A stretch of DNA of 64,000 nt from Xanthocytophaga sp031424975 (GTDB lineage Bacteria; Bacteroidota; Bacteroidia; Cytophagales; 172606-1): contig JANPIL010000201.1 in NCBI GenBank assembly GCA_031424975.1, positions 1 to 64,000 of the forward strand. Reading direction: 5' to 3'. Within the stretch, counting starts at the first letter, position 1. Each line of letters opens with the position of its first letter. The notes under the pieces are model-generated. The model had not been told where the DNA came from. It made no database searches and was given only the letters and a program-made list of their open reading frames with translations. Below, one piece after another: positions 1-9,110 of the stretch. The position numbers were made by a program, and so were the translations under genes.

Positions 1-1
1 G

Positions 2-304
2 ATTTTTTGGACAGGATATAGTAACAATGAAAGGGCAATTGCTATTGTGCAGATTGAAAAGGTTATTAATACCTTCGGATATATAACGGATTTTAAATTA
101 TTCTCAGACACTTCAATTTCAATAAAGATAGAATTGGAAGAATTGAATATCGATAGATTATATGAGTACTTAAAAAAGAATTTGAGTCTCGACAACTTTG
201 ATAAGATAAGTTCAATTTCAAAAGCGGAACGGGTAATATTTCTAAACATAACATTTGTTAAAGGTAACGGGGATTTTAGAATAGAAATACCAGGTATTCA
301 ATGA
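2..304 (+). CDS. Hypothetical protein, 5' end outside window
   Basis: The reading frame is open from the first bases of the window (first full codon at 2) to the stop at 302-304, so the gene almost certainly begins upstream. A GTG at 47 exists but is not needed as a start, because in-frame codons before it also read as protein (a WTGYSNNERA stretch). The visible 100 residues are lysine- and glutamate-rich with alternating hydrophobics and no signal peptide, so a small soluble cytoplasmic protein is likely. I do not recognise a domain and assign no function. It ends about 30 bp before the convergent DUF1080 gene. Confidence 0.55.
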   Translation: MFWTGYSNNERAIAIVQIEKVINTFGYITDFKLFSDTSISIKIELEELNIDRLYEYLKKNLSLDNFDKISSISKAERVIFLNITFVKGNGDFRIEIPGIQ

Positions 305-332
305 AAATGCAAGTTTGTTATCTATAGAAAAT

Positions 333-965
333 CTACAGCCTCGTTATCTTAATGTTGCGGTAAGCGGCCAACGCCTTTCCCCCACCATGCACCTGCAATG
401 CAATCTTACCCATATGAGTGATTTTTTCATCCGGTTCATTATAGTCAACTGTCTGCACATCATTTAAATAAATACGTATCCTTCTGCCCACACTTTTTAT
501 TATAAAACTGTTCCAGGTGTTTGGCTTTAGAATTTTTTTGATCAATGCACTATCGGGTTGTACAATGGTTAAATCTCTTCTTGATTCATCGTACAAACTT
601 GCCCAGTATCCATCGCCTAAATCAGCCTGGTAACCAATCATTTCATAAGCTGGATTTGTTGAACGTTCGCTGTGAAATTGTACACCTGCATTTACAAAAC
701 CAGTTCCGGTTATTTTAAATTCCAGCGTCAGTTCAAAATCTCCAAAGCTTTCGGTAGTGGCAATAAATTCATTGTGCGGCACGGTTTGGGTAAGGCTTCC
801 ACCCATTAAAGTTTTGTTGCTGATGCGCCAGGTATTTATCGTGTCACCCTCCCAACCAGTAAAGGTTTTGCCATCAAAAAGGCTAGTTGCTTTTTGGTTG
901 GACTGGGCTTGAAGTTTTGTTGTGAAAGTGAAAAACAAGAAGGCACTTAAAAAGAAAATTTTCAT
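333..965 (-). CDS. DUF1080 / 3-keto-disaccharide hydrolase-type exported protein
   Basis: This 210-residue protein has an N-terminal signal peptide ending in LQAQ and a single concanavalin-like jelly roll of the DUF1080 type. The family hallmarks are FDGKTFTGWEG near residue 29, a NAGVQFHSE motif near residue 92 and the closing KIALQVHGGGK segment. DUF1080 (Pfam PF06439) is named 3-keto-disaccharide hydrolase, and members act in or beyond the periplasm on sugars oxidised at C3. That fits the GMC dehydrogenase genes 3 kb away, although this gene is on the opposite strand and separated from them by the GH31 gene. The length is normal for a single-domain member. The exact reaction (hydrolase, lyase or hydratase) cannot be read from sequence. 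Confidence 0.85.
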   Translation of the reverse strand: MKIFFLSAFLFFTFTTKLQAQSNQKATSLFDGKTFTGWEGDTINTWRISNKTLMGGSLTQTVPHNEFIATTESFGDFELTLEFKITGTGFVNAGVQFHSERSTNPAYEMIGYQADLGDGYWASLYDESRRDLTIVQPDSALIKKILKPNTWNSFIIKSVGRRIRIYLNDVQTVDYNEPDEKITHMGKIALQVHGGGKALAAYRNIKITRL

Positions 966-1181
966 TTTAAATATTTTTATGATTGATTGTTTCGTGTTTG
1001 GAAGAAACTAAAAAATAGCATTTAATGTAAGCTGTAATTTAAAAACTAACCGGTGTCTTAATCTACAACGTAATTAAAGATTCAAATTGGTATGCGGTAC
1101 AAGGGAGTGACACAACGATGCTACCCATAGCTGCTTCTTTGTTGGGACAAAAAACTGAAAAGATAAAGTTAACCTACCCAA

Positions 1182-3317
1182 TCATTTTATCACCTCCCAT
1201 CCATTAACTCGGTACAATTTACCCTTATAATTTCCACTCCTCACCAACTTTCCTTTTTTGCCATTCCATGATAATGCTAGCCAGCTATAATTTGCTTTTT
1301 CAAAATCATTATTAAAGGTATTGTCTTCAAACAAATTAACCGGAGCCGAGGGGTGTCCATAAATTTTACAGGTAATATCAAACACGGATGAATCGGAAAT
1401 AAATTGCAGTGGCTTTGCCAAAGGCAGGATAGTATTTTCTTTAATAAACATGGGTATTTCATCTAAGCCCATTGAAATTTTATAAGTGCTGTCGCCCTGG
1501 TATTTTTTATTATTATTGAAATCGTACCAGTTGCCGGCAGGCAGATAGACATTTCTTACAGAGCTGCTATCAATAAATGGTGCACACAAAATACTTTCCC
1601 CCATCATGTATTCATCATCCATTTTAAATGTGCGTTTGTCATTGGGGTAATCCATCACCAGCGGACGGAAAACAGGTGTACCATCAAAATGATATTTTGC
1701 ATAAGCAGCATATATATAAGGCAGCAACGACATGCGGATATCAATCATTTTTTTAGCCAGTTGCTCGAGTTCAGTTGCATTGGGTAACAATTCACCCTTC
1801 ACGTTTTTATCGGTATCAAACTGTAGCCAGGGTGGCATATTAAGGTACCAGCAATTCGCTACCATGTGCGATGACATTACAGTTGTCTGTATCCTCCTGA
1901 TAAGGTCTGCATCGTTTTTAGATTCCCTAAGTTCGGGCGACCAGCTTAATCCTGAAAAAGCAGTATTGCAAACCATCCGTACATAGTCGGCATGGCTGTA
2001 CATATCCGAGTATAATGCTGATGAAAAAGGAGATGAAAAAAGATAAGACGACCTCACATCAAAGAAGGTACGCCGGTTGTATTTTTTGTACAAATCATGC
2101 ATCATCTGCTGGTACAATGTTCCATAAAGCTGCCGCATTTGTATGCCATCTATTCCGCTTGGGAATTGGGTAAGATCCGGGTAGCTCCATTCCGCATGAG
2201 CTTCCTTGTAATCAGCACCATCACTTTCATCCAGTTTAAAAGCGGCTATGCCTTTTTGTACAAAATTTTCATCATGGTAATTGCCAAAAATTGCGCTTGC
2301 TTGTGGCAAATTAAAATCCGGTACAGCGCCATTCCATACTTTATAATCGGCACTGTAAGGTGCAATGGGCTTGTACATGGGAGAGTTGGGGGCAGTGTAA
2401 GCATGTTCCCAAAGGTTAATCTTATAGCCCTGCCCAATCATGCGTTGTGTAAAATTTTCAGGCTGTGGAAAGTTGGCTTTGTTCCATACAAATGAAGAAG
2501 AATAAGCGTTGGTTTGCCAACCAGCTTCCAGCCCCATTACATCGCAGGGAATATTTTTTTCACGGAAATAATCTCCAATTTTTTGTACCTGATCTGCAGT
2601 GGAAGATGCCTTGGCCCGGTACTGAAAACCCAGTCCCCACAATGGAGGCAACGAGCCACCACCAGAAAATAAATTATACCGCTGCATTACGTTTAATAAA
2701 GTAGGACCGTTAATGATATAAATCTCCATGCCATCGGTTCCTGCAACCACCACATTTACTTTTCCTTCTGCCAGATTGGTTTTGCCGTACAGTGCTGCTG
2801 TGCTCAGTTTAATTTCGGTTGACACTGTATCACCAGTTGTTGTAACATCCATTTTTTTAAGCGACGCCGTATAAAAAGTAGTGTAGCGGCAAGTATTTAT
2901 CAATACCCCGTATCCTTTGGATGAAATATAAAATGGCATGGAAGCATGGCTGAAACCTACATTGCCAACCGGCCAGCTATTAATGCGTATATCACGCCGC
3001 ATGCCCCGTTGCTCAAACGAATTTATTTGTAAACCAAAGCCATAAAATCGTTCATCATCTGCTGCATCTATCTCCGCCATAATGCCGGAAGCTATCTTGC
3101 TGAATTTAATTTCAGATAAAGAAATGGCAGGCGTATTTTCAGCAGTCATGGCAGCCAATGCAGCAGTTTTTGCCGCAGCTTTAAATTGGTCTGGCAGCAT
3201 TTTTTCCGGCTGTCCGTAGGCAATTTTCCAGATGCCATTTTCAACAGTAGAAATAGTTTGTGCATGTACAATTAAACAAGAAGGAATAAAAAAAACAAAC
3301 AAGCAGATTTTCAGCAT
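1182..3317 (-). CDS. GH31 alpha-glucosidase/alpha-xylosidase family enzyme
   Basis: I place the start at the ATG at 3317, not the ATG 24 codons upstream, because a clean signal peptide (MLKICLFVFFIPSCLIVHAQ) begins there. The 711-residue product has the GH31 layout: an N-terminal beta domain, a barrel opening near GLGFQYRAK, a DVMGLEAGWQ strand, and a nucleophile strand FKLDESDGADY with Asp363 as the probable nucleophile. A SYLFSSPFSSALYSDMYSH region follows, where the acid/base Asp is expected, and then C-terminal beta domains. The canonical W-S-G-D acid/base context is altered, so the subfamily is unusual and specificity (alpha-glucoside, alpha-xyloside or alpha-galactoside) is open. It probably acts in the periplasm or outer membrane with the DUF1080 protein, transcribed in the same direction. 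Confidence 0.85.
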   Translation of the reverse strand: MLKICLFVFFIPSCLIVHAQTISTVENGIWKIAYGQPEKMLPDQFKAAAKTAALAAMTAENTPAISLSEIKFSKIASGIMAEIDAADDERFYGFGLQINSFEQRGMRRDIRINSWPVGNVGFSHASMPFYISSKGYGVLINTCRYTTFYTASLKKMDVTTTGDTVSTEIKLSTAALYGKTNLAEGKVNVVVAGTDGMEIYIINGPTLLNVMQRYNLFSGGGSLPPLWGLGFQYRAKASSTADQVQKIGDYFREKNIPCDVMGLEAGWQTNAYSSSFVWNKANFPQPENFTQRMIGQGYKINLWEHAYTAPNSPMYKPIAPYSADYKVWNGAVPDFNLPQASAIFGNYHDENFVQKGIAAFKLDESDGADYKEAHAEWSYPDLTQFPSGIDGIQMRQLYGTLYQQMMHDLYKKYNRRTFFDVRSSYLFSSPFSSALYSDMYSHADYVRMVCNTAFSGLSWSPELRESKNDADLIRRIQTTVMSSHMVANCWYLNMPPWLQFDTDKNVKGELLPNATELEQLAKKMIDIRMSLLPYIYAAYAKYHFDGTPVFRPLVMDYPNDKRTFKMDDEYMMGESILCAPFIDSSSVRNVYLPAGNWYDFNNNKKYQGDSTYKISMGLDEIPMFIKENTILPLAKPLQFISDSSVFDITCKIYGHPSAPVNLFEDNTFNNDFEKANYSWLALSWNGKKGKLVRSGNYKGKLYRVNGWEVIK

Positions 3318-3467
3318 AAATTTTTTAATGGCAATAGTGAGTAATAAAGTATTCTTAGATATAACAGTACCAACAAACTTTTGTACCATGCAGGAGTAAA
3401 ATTAAGGTGTTGTTTCAGTACGTATAAAAGGTGTAATCCGGTTTAAGGAGATGGGTATCATACCTGT

Positions 3468-3704
3468 CTGCTTGACGCGGTCAGGCAGGGTTGTGTCACT
3501 TGCCGATAGCATTTGTCGGCATCAAGATGTTACACTTGAATCGGGACTTATACCGCATACCACCCGATAGCTATCGGGTGTGGAACTTTTATTGTGTTAT
3601 AGATGGAAGGAATAGTTTTCCCCTATACAAAGTTTATAGTAGCTGACAGATATAAAGCTGATTCCAATTTAGCAGGGTCAAGTTCCCCTCAACTCCGGAG
3701 GGGA
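3468..3704. repeat. Cluster of short palindromes in the 540-bp divergent spacer
   Basis: The spacer between the GH31 and GMC starts (3318-3858) carries no convincing gene but four hairpins. They are 3468-3488 (9-bp arms around GCG, one G-T pair), 3501-3521 (TGCCGA/TCGGCA arms), a perfect 20-nt palindrome at 3561-3580 centred on GATAGCTATC, and 3684-3704 (TCCCCTC/GAGGGGA arms). They look like REP-type genomic palindromes; they could also act as transcription barriers between the divergent units. An open frame at 3603-3890 is not credible as a gene. Confidence 0.6.
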
Positions 3705-3858
3705 GTCTGTCCCGATTTTTATTTGGAGGTTTGGTTGGGGTTTCAAAATTCTCCCACCCCCACTTGGTACAATTCCGCCTTTCAACTGTTATATACCAAC
3801 AAACCTGTACTAAAAATAGCTGCGGGTATTAACAACTATCCAAATTTGCGATTGCACC

Positions 3859-5619
3859 ATGGGAGAATTACAAATAAAAAAACAAACTAAAGTTTATGAT
3901 GTGGTAATAATAGGTTCTGGGGCCGGTGGCGGCATGGCAGCTTATGTTTTAGCAAATGCCGGGTTAAAAGTATGCCTGCTCGAAGCCGGTCCTGATTACG
4001 ACCCGGCAAAAAACTCTTCTCAATTAAAAAATCCATGGGAATCGCCAAGGCGAGGCGCCAGTACCAAGTTCAGGCCCTTTGGTGATTTTGATGCCTGCTA
4101 TTGGGGATGGCAAATTGATGGCGAACCATATACTACCAATGCTGGTACAAAATTCGATTGGTGGCGTGCAAGAATGGTGGGCGGCAGAACTAATCACTGG
4201 GGCAGAATTTCTTTACGTTTTGGCCCAAATGATTTTAAGCGGCGTAGCATTGATGGCCTCGGTGACGACTGGCCGATTAGTTACGATGATGTAAAGCCCT
4301 TCTACGATAAAATAGATAAACTGATAGGTGTGTTTGGCAGTAACGAAGGCTTACCCAACGACCCCGATGGGGTTTTTCTGCCGCCACCCAAGCCAAGGCT
4401 GCATGAATTATTTATAAAAAAAGCAGCAACAGGCATCGGCATTCCTGTTATACCTTCCCGGTTATCCATCCTTACCAAACAAATTAATAAAGACAGGGGT
4501 GCTTGTTTTTATTGTGCCCAATGCGGCCGCTCCTGCAAAGTGTATGCAGATTTTTCTTCTTCATCTGTATTGATAAAACCAGCAATAGCCACCGGCAATG
4601 TTGACCTTGTAACCAACGCCATGGCAAGAGAGGTGCTCACCAATAAAGAAGGCCTTGCCACTGGTGTATCCTATGTAAACAAAGAAGACATGCAGGAATA
4701 CCAGGTAAATGGTAAAGTGGTAGTGCTGGCAGCAAGTGCCTGCGAAAGTGCAAGGCTGATGCTCAATTCAAAATCTGCACAGCATCCAAATGGCATCGGT
4801 AATTCAAGCAATGTGGTAGGTAAATACTTAAACGATTCTACGGGTGCTGGCATGGGTGGTTATTTACCTGGATTGCTGGGTCGTAAAAGATACAATGAAG
4901 ATGGAGTAGGCGGTATGCATGTATATACACCCTGGTGGCTGGATAATAAAAAACTTGATTTCCCCCGTGGCTATCATATTGAGTATGGTGGCGGCATGGG
5001 GCAGCCCGGCTACGGTATTGGCTTTGGTTTGGAAAAACAAAATGGCAAGGTAGCCATCAATGGAAAAAAGAAAGAAGCCGGTGGTTATGGTGCTTCGCTT
5101 AAAGAAGATATGCGTTACCTGTATGGTGCCGGTGTAGGTATGTCGGGCCGTGGAGAAGGTGTGGCGCTTGAAACAAATTATTGTGAAATAGACCCGGCAG
5201 TAGTTGATCAGTATGGTATACCTGTGCTACGGTTCAATGTAAAAAACAGCGACTACGAAATAAAGCAGGTAAAGCACATGAAGGAAACTTTTAAAGAGAT
5301 TCTCACGAATATGGGTGCTGTAATTACCTGGGGCGATAATGATGGCCCGGCGAACGACTATGGTATCTCAAGCCCGGGTAGCATTATACATGAAGCTGGT
5401 ACAATACGTATGGGTAATGATGCAAAAAAATCTGCTCTAAACAAATGGGCGCAGGCACATGATTGTAAAAATTTATTCAACGTAGATGGCGGCCAGTTTA
5501 CATCGCAGGCAGATAAAAATATTACCTGGACTATCCTTGCTTTATCAATGCGTACATCTGAATACATTGTTGACCAGTTGAAGAAGCAGAACATACCCCT
5601 ATCCCCTAAAGGGGGATAA
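3859..5619 (+). CDS. GMC-family FAD dehydrogenase, putative glycoside 3-dehydrogenase alpha subunit
   Basis: The 586-residue protein opens with a dinucleotide-binding fold (VVIIGSGAGGG, residues 14-24) and has the GMC C-terminal region with HEAGTIRMG and a DKNITWT segment where the catalytic His and its Asn/His partner lie. Between them is a cysteine cluster, Cys216, Cys219, Cys222 and Cys226 (CFYCAQCGRSC). This resembles the iron-sulphur site of FAD-dependent glucose dehydrogenase alpha subunits. It has no signal peptide; export would ride on the Tat-type partner encoded next (120 bp downstream). The likely reaction is oxidation of a sugar or glycoside, plausibly at C3, with electrons passed to the respiratory chain. 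The last residues (PLSPKGG) are encoded by an intergenic palindrome that overlaps the stop codon. Confidence 0.85.
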   Translation: MGELQIKKQTKVYDVVIIGSGAGGGMAAYVLANAGLKVCLLEAGPDYDPAKNSSQLKNPWESPRRGASTKFRPFGDFDACYWGWQIDGEPYTTNAGTKFDWWRARMVGGRTNHWGRISLRFGPNDFKRRSIDGLGDDWPISYDDVKPFYDKIDKLIGVFGSNEGLPNDPDGVFLPPPKPRLHELFIKKAATGIGIPVIPSRLSILTKQINKDRGACFYCAQCGRSCKVYADFSSSSVLIKPAIATGNVDLVTNAMAREVLTNKEGLATGVSYVNKEDMQEYQVNGKVVVLAASACESARLMLNSKSAQHPNGIGNSSNVVGKYLNDSTGAGMGGYLPGLLGRKRYNEDGVGGMHVYTPWWLDNKKLDFPRGYHIEYGGGMGQPGYGIGFGLEKQNGKVAINGKKKEAGGYGASLKEDMRYLYGAGVGMSGRGEGVALETNYCEIDPAVVDQYGIPVLRFNVKNSDYEIKQVKHMKETFKEILTNMGAVITWGDNDGPANDYGISSPGSIIHEAGTIRMGNDAKKSALNKWAQAHDCKNLFNVDGGQFTSQADKNITWTILALSMRTSEYIVDQLKKQNIPLSPKGG

Positions 5620-5734
5620 AAGGAAGAGTTTTAAAAGCAAGAGCATGTTATTTAAACAATTATAAACCAACTCCTCGTCCCCCCCTTTAGGGGATGGGGG
5701 TAACATCCCATCACTCCTTTAGGAGATGGGGGTA
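5600..5734. repeat. CCCCTAAAGGGG-type repeats between GMC and subunit-3 genes
   Basis: The spacer contains a hairpin at 5600-5618 (TATCCCC/GGGGATA around TAAA) that spans the stop codon of the GMC gene. A 19-nt direct repeat follows, CCTTTAGGRGATGGGGGTA, at 5684-5702 and 5716-5734, with one mismatch. The second copy ends just before the next start codon. They have the form of a dispersed genomic repeat rather than an operator. Confidence 0.65.
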
Positions 5735-5739
5735 CAATT

Positions 5740-6417
5740 ATGGACAGACGCAAATCAATCAAAGCATTATTAATTGGCACAGCTTCTACCGCTGTATTAA
5801 TAGAATCCTGCAATACAAAGGACAAACCAACTGGTGCGTTAGAAGATGTTAAAAAGCCCGATGAAATTGACCGTATGCCGGAAGAAAAAGCGGTAAACAA
5901 AAAATTGCGGGAGGATAAGTTTTTTACTGCGGAAGAGATGACTCACATTACAATATTGGCTGACATCATTGTACCAAAAGATGAAATAAGCGGCAGCTCA
6001 TCGGATGCAAAAGTTGCCGATTTTATTGAATTTATAGCGAAGGATATGCCGGAACATCAGATACCCATGAGAGGAGGTTTGCGCTGGCTGGAAATGCAAT
6101 CACTCAATCGTTTTGAAAAATCTTTTGCTGCTATTACTGAGCAGCAACGCATTGAAATAATAGATGAAATTGCTTATCCTGAAAAAGCAAAAGCAAAAAT
6201 GCAACAGGGTGTTGCATTTTTTAACCTCATGCGTAATTTAACCCTTACAGGTTTTTATACTTCAGAAATTGGCGTAGCGGATATTGGTTATGCAGGCAAT
6301 AAACCCAATCAGTGGAACGGTGTGCCAGCCGATGTATTAAAGCAATACAACATGGCGTATACCGAAAAAGAATTGAAAGAATGTATCAGTTTTGACAACG
6401 CAAAAACAACCACCTAA
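5740..6417 (+). CDS. Gluconate 2-dehydrogenase subunit 3-like protein
   Basis: The 225-residue product begins MDRRKSIKALLIGTASTAVL, a twin-arginine-like signal, followed by IESC, a lipobox-like site. The mature part contains the subunit-3 family segment FFTAEEMTHITILADIIVPKDE (about residues 61-82) and a helical body ending with QWNGVPADVL. In this family the small subunit accompanies a GMC flavoprotein and supplies the export signal. Its position 120 bp after the GMC gene and 2 bp before the epimerase gene supports one operon. I infer that it anchors the dehydrogenase in the periplasm. Confidence 0.85.
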   Translation: MDRRKSIKALLIGTASTAVLIESCNTKDKPTGALEDVKKPDEIDRMPEEKAVNKKLREDKFFTAEEMTHITILADIIVPKDEISGSSSDAKVADFIEFIAKDMPEHQIPMRGGLRWLEMQSLNRFEKSFAAITEQQRIEIIDEIAYPEKAKAKMQQGVAFFNLMRNLTLTGFYTSEIGVADIGYAGNKPNQWNGVPADVLKQYNMAYTEKELKECISFDNAKTTT

Positions 6418-6419
6418 AT

Positions 6420-7268
6420 ATGTATCCAATTGGCATTAATACTTTTCTATTTACTTCTCCATTTACAAATGAGCGCATCGATTTATTTGCAACATTTGCC
6501 GATTGGGCATTTGATACGGTGGAAATAGCAGCTGAAGATCCTTTGCAGTTAGACGCCTCGGCTATTAAAGCTGCGTTAGAAAAACATAATCTCCGCTGTA
6601 TATCCGTAGCGGCTGCCTTTGGGCCAGACAGAGATTTAAGAGGCACTCCTGAACAACAACAAACCTCCTTTCAATTCATAAAAGATACCATCGATTTTAC
6701 AAAAGCAGTCGGTGGCGAATTGGTTGTTGGGCCTTTGTATTCCAGTGTGGGCAGGGCAGATGCAGTATCAGCAAGCGACTATGCATTGCAGGAAAAAACA
6801 GTGGTAGGCCATTTACAGGAGCTATGTAAATACGCCGCAGTAAAACAAATCAAATTAGCCATTGAACCACTCAACCGCTTTGAAACTGATTTTATAAATA
6901 CCTGCGAACAGGGACTAAGGTTGATTGAAAAAGTGGGAAGTGATTCGCTGTACCTGCACCTTGATACCTTTCACATGAATATTGAAGAAAAGCATTTAGG
7001 TGAAGCAATTATAAATGCCGGTGATCGGCTGGCACTGCTTCATGCCTGTGGCAGCGACAGGGGTACACCAGGCTGGGACCATACCAATTGGGATGATATA
7101 AAACAGGCACTTGAAACCATCAATTATAAAGGGCAGTTGGTGATTGAATCTTTTACACCCGAAGTAAAAATGATTGCAAAAGCAGCTTCAATCTGGAGAA
7201 CCATTGATGGCTCAGGAGAAATAATTGCAAAGGAAGGATTGAAATTTTTAAGGGGAAAATTTGGGTAA
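6420..7268 (+). CDS. Sugar phosphate isomerase/epimerase-type TIM barrel (D-tagatose/D-allulose 3-epimerase-like)
   Basis: The 282-residue protein has no signal peptide and belongs to the AP-endonuclease-2-like TIM-barrel family. The expected metal and catalytic residues are visible: Glu149 in IEPLNRFE, Asp182 and His185 in HLDTFHMN, His208 in LLHACGSDRGTPG and Glu243 in VIESF. The HACGSDRGTPGWDH stretch is typical of the 3-epimerase branch. It starts 2 bp after the subunit-3 gene and is surely cotranscribed with it. In this context it could handle a keto-sugar released by the 3-keto-glycoside route, but whether it epimerises, isomerises or cleaves cannot be told from sequence. Confidence 0.8.
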   Translation: MYPIGINTFLFTSPFTNERIDLFATFADWAFDTVEIAAEDPLQLDASAIKAALEKHNLRCISVAAAFGPDRDLRGTPEQQQTSFQFIKDTIDFTKAVGGELVVGPLYSSVGRADAVSASDYALQEKTVVGHLQELCKYAAVKQIKLAIEPLNRFETDFINTCEQGLRLIEKVGSDSLYLHLDTFHMNIEEKHLGEAIINAGDRLALLHACGSDRGTPGWDHTNWDDIKQALETINYKGQLVIESFTPEVKMIAKAASIWRTIDGSGEIIAKEGLKFLRGKFG

Positions 7269-7384
7269 AAAACACTTTGCCAGTGCAACATTACTTTTAT
7301 GTCCTTTCGAAAGTGAATCATGAATTGCCGGTAAAGAATCCGCAACTCATGGATAAACCGCTGAGATTAATCCTATTTTTTTAA

Positions 7385-8929
7385 TTATGGTGCTATAAAT
7401 TGAAGTTCATCACTTAAGGGATGATTATCTTTAATCACTTCTTCAAACGATTTTCGGGTAAGTTTGGCCTCAATCCAACTGGCAAAATCAAAAAGCTTTA
7501 ACACCTGTAATTCAAATTTGTCCCGCTTTACTCCCTCGAACATAGTCTTAAATTTTTCGGCTTCCTTATTTCCTTTTTTAATATCAAAAACTCTCGGAAG
7601 TTGAAGGAACCGGAAGATGATTTTTTCTACTTTGTACGTCTTTGGCTCACCGCTCACCATTACCCTTTTCACCGAGCGCATTTCATGAAACACAATTTCG
7701 TTGTTTCCCAGTTCGTAATGCACCAAAAGATGCAGCAGGCGAAAGGTTTGAAAAATAGGTAGCTTAAAATATTGCTTGCCCCTAAATAAAACTTTGCTCA
7801 AAAATGAGTGAGCATTGTCAAGATCATGGTTACCAAAATACATTAATGCAGTGTACAAAAACACTTCTGCTTGTTTGTTGGGGTCTAACAGGTCGATTTT
7901 GTCAAAAAGTTTGTCTTTAAATATGCCTGGTATTTTCAGGGCCATTTTATAATTACCCAAACTGGTATAAGACGAAAGTGTATAAATGTAAATAACCCGT
8001 TGAGTCATCACCCGGAATTGAACTGCCTTTTTAGGTAAATTTTCAAGCTTATCCATGAAGTATTTCATACTTTTAAACTGCCCGATTGTTCTAAGGCTAT
8101 CTAATATTCCTTCAATTGTTACCAGGTAATCCATTGGAGAATCCATCCACAAAAATTGATGCTCCTCCAATAAGTCAATAAGTTCATAAAAGGCTTTTAA
8201 TGCTGATTTGTAATCGTTGATTGTAATAAAGTAATGCGCTTGAAATAACAGGTGCGTTTTTGAACTTTCTACAGTAGAGGCAAGCGGGTTGGCCATGATG
8301 GTCATTTCGCTCACAATAAGATCGTTCAATTCCTTTTTTTGCTCGGCGGTTCTTACATTTCCTTTATGAGCAAGGCGGTAACGCAAAATTTCGTACAGGG
8401 AGCTGTGCTGGTGGCTATTTCTTGAGTACCGGATAATTTCTTCAATTTTCTGTTGCTTTTTGAGTAAGTCATTTTCTGAAATGGCTTGAAAGTTAAGGGA
8501 GATAGCGTAGTTAAGCTCCATTCTTGCAGCAGCTAACCATGTAATATATTGTTCATAAGCTTCAGCCTCTTTTTGAATTTTTTGTAACAGTTCAAACCCT
8601 TCTTTATAAAGAGATTTGTCGAAAAGAATAGTTGCTTTCAAAAGGTCGGTTTGCAACATTAATTCCTTATCCTGCCCCATTTTAAGGTAAAGCAGATTGT
8701 CCGTTAACACCCGGTAGAGGTGTTTTAAAGCAACACTAAAAACAGCGCCACTACACTTTCGGTTGAATAGTTTTTTCACCTCGCATTCATTGTTGTTTTT
8801 TTCAATGATACCGAATAGCATAACGTAGTCTTTTTCTCCTTTTTGAAGGCCTGAAAAAAGCTTAAAATGCCGCTTTTCAGCTTTTGTAAGCGAATGCACC
8901 AATAAAATAACTGTAGAAAATTTAGCCAT
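7385..8929 (-). CDS. Conserved-looking helical-repeat (TPR-like) protein of unknown function
   Basis: This 514-residue protein lacks a signal peptide or membrane segment and is almost entirely charged amphipathic helices, with the spacing of a tetratricopeptide-like solenoid. Examples are the segments around YKSALKAFYELIDLLEEH and the C-terminal third. The N-terminus reads as a compact domain (LTKAEKRHFKLFSGLQKGEK). Its gene stands alone on the minus strand, divergent from the ribokinase operon with a 150-bp spacer, so a regulatory or scaffold role for that operon is possible but only inferred from position. I do not recognise a named family and give no symbol. Confidence 0.7.
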   Translation of the reverse strand: MAKFSTVILLVHSLTKAEKRHFKLFSGLQKGEKDYVMLFGIIEKNNNECEVKKLFNRKCSGAVFSVALKHLYRVLTDNLLYLKMGQDKELMLQTDLLKATILFDKSLYKEGFELLQKIQKEAEAYEQYITWLAAARMELNYAISLNFQAISENDLLKKQQKIEEIIRYSRNSHQHSSLYEILRYRLAHKGNVRTAEQKKELNDLIVSEMTIMANPLASTVESSKTHLLFQAHYFITINDYKSALKAFYELIDLLEEHQFLWMDSPMDYLVTIEGILDSLRTIGQFKSMKYFMDKLENLPKKAVQFRVMTQRVIYIYTLSSYTSLGNYKMALKIPGIFKDKLFDKIDLLDPNKQAEVFLYTALMYFGNHDLDNAHSFLSKVLFRGKQYFKLPIFQTFRLLHLLVHYELGNNEIVFHEMRSVKRVMVSGEPKTYKVEKIIFRFLQLPRVFDIKKGNKEAEKFKTMFEGVKRDKFELQVLKLFDFASWIEAKLTRKSFEEVIKDNHPLSDELQFIAP

Positions 8930-9110
8930 ATTTATAGCTTGGGTTTATTACTAAATGGGCCAGTAAATTCAGGTAAAATTACGATTCTACAAAAGAATTT
9001 TGTAATTATGTGCAATTTGAGATTGTTTCTAAACTCCTGATATTGGTAGGGTTTGTAAAAAAAATAAAAATACTTTTATGATGTTCAACAAAAAAACGAT
9101 TAAGCGCAAT

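Noticed and set aside
3603..3890. 95-codon plus-strand open frame in the GH31/GMC spacer
   Set aside because: It runs through palindromic repeats, overlaps the GMC start in another frame and has no signal peptide, domain or coding-like composition.
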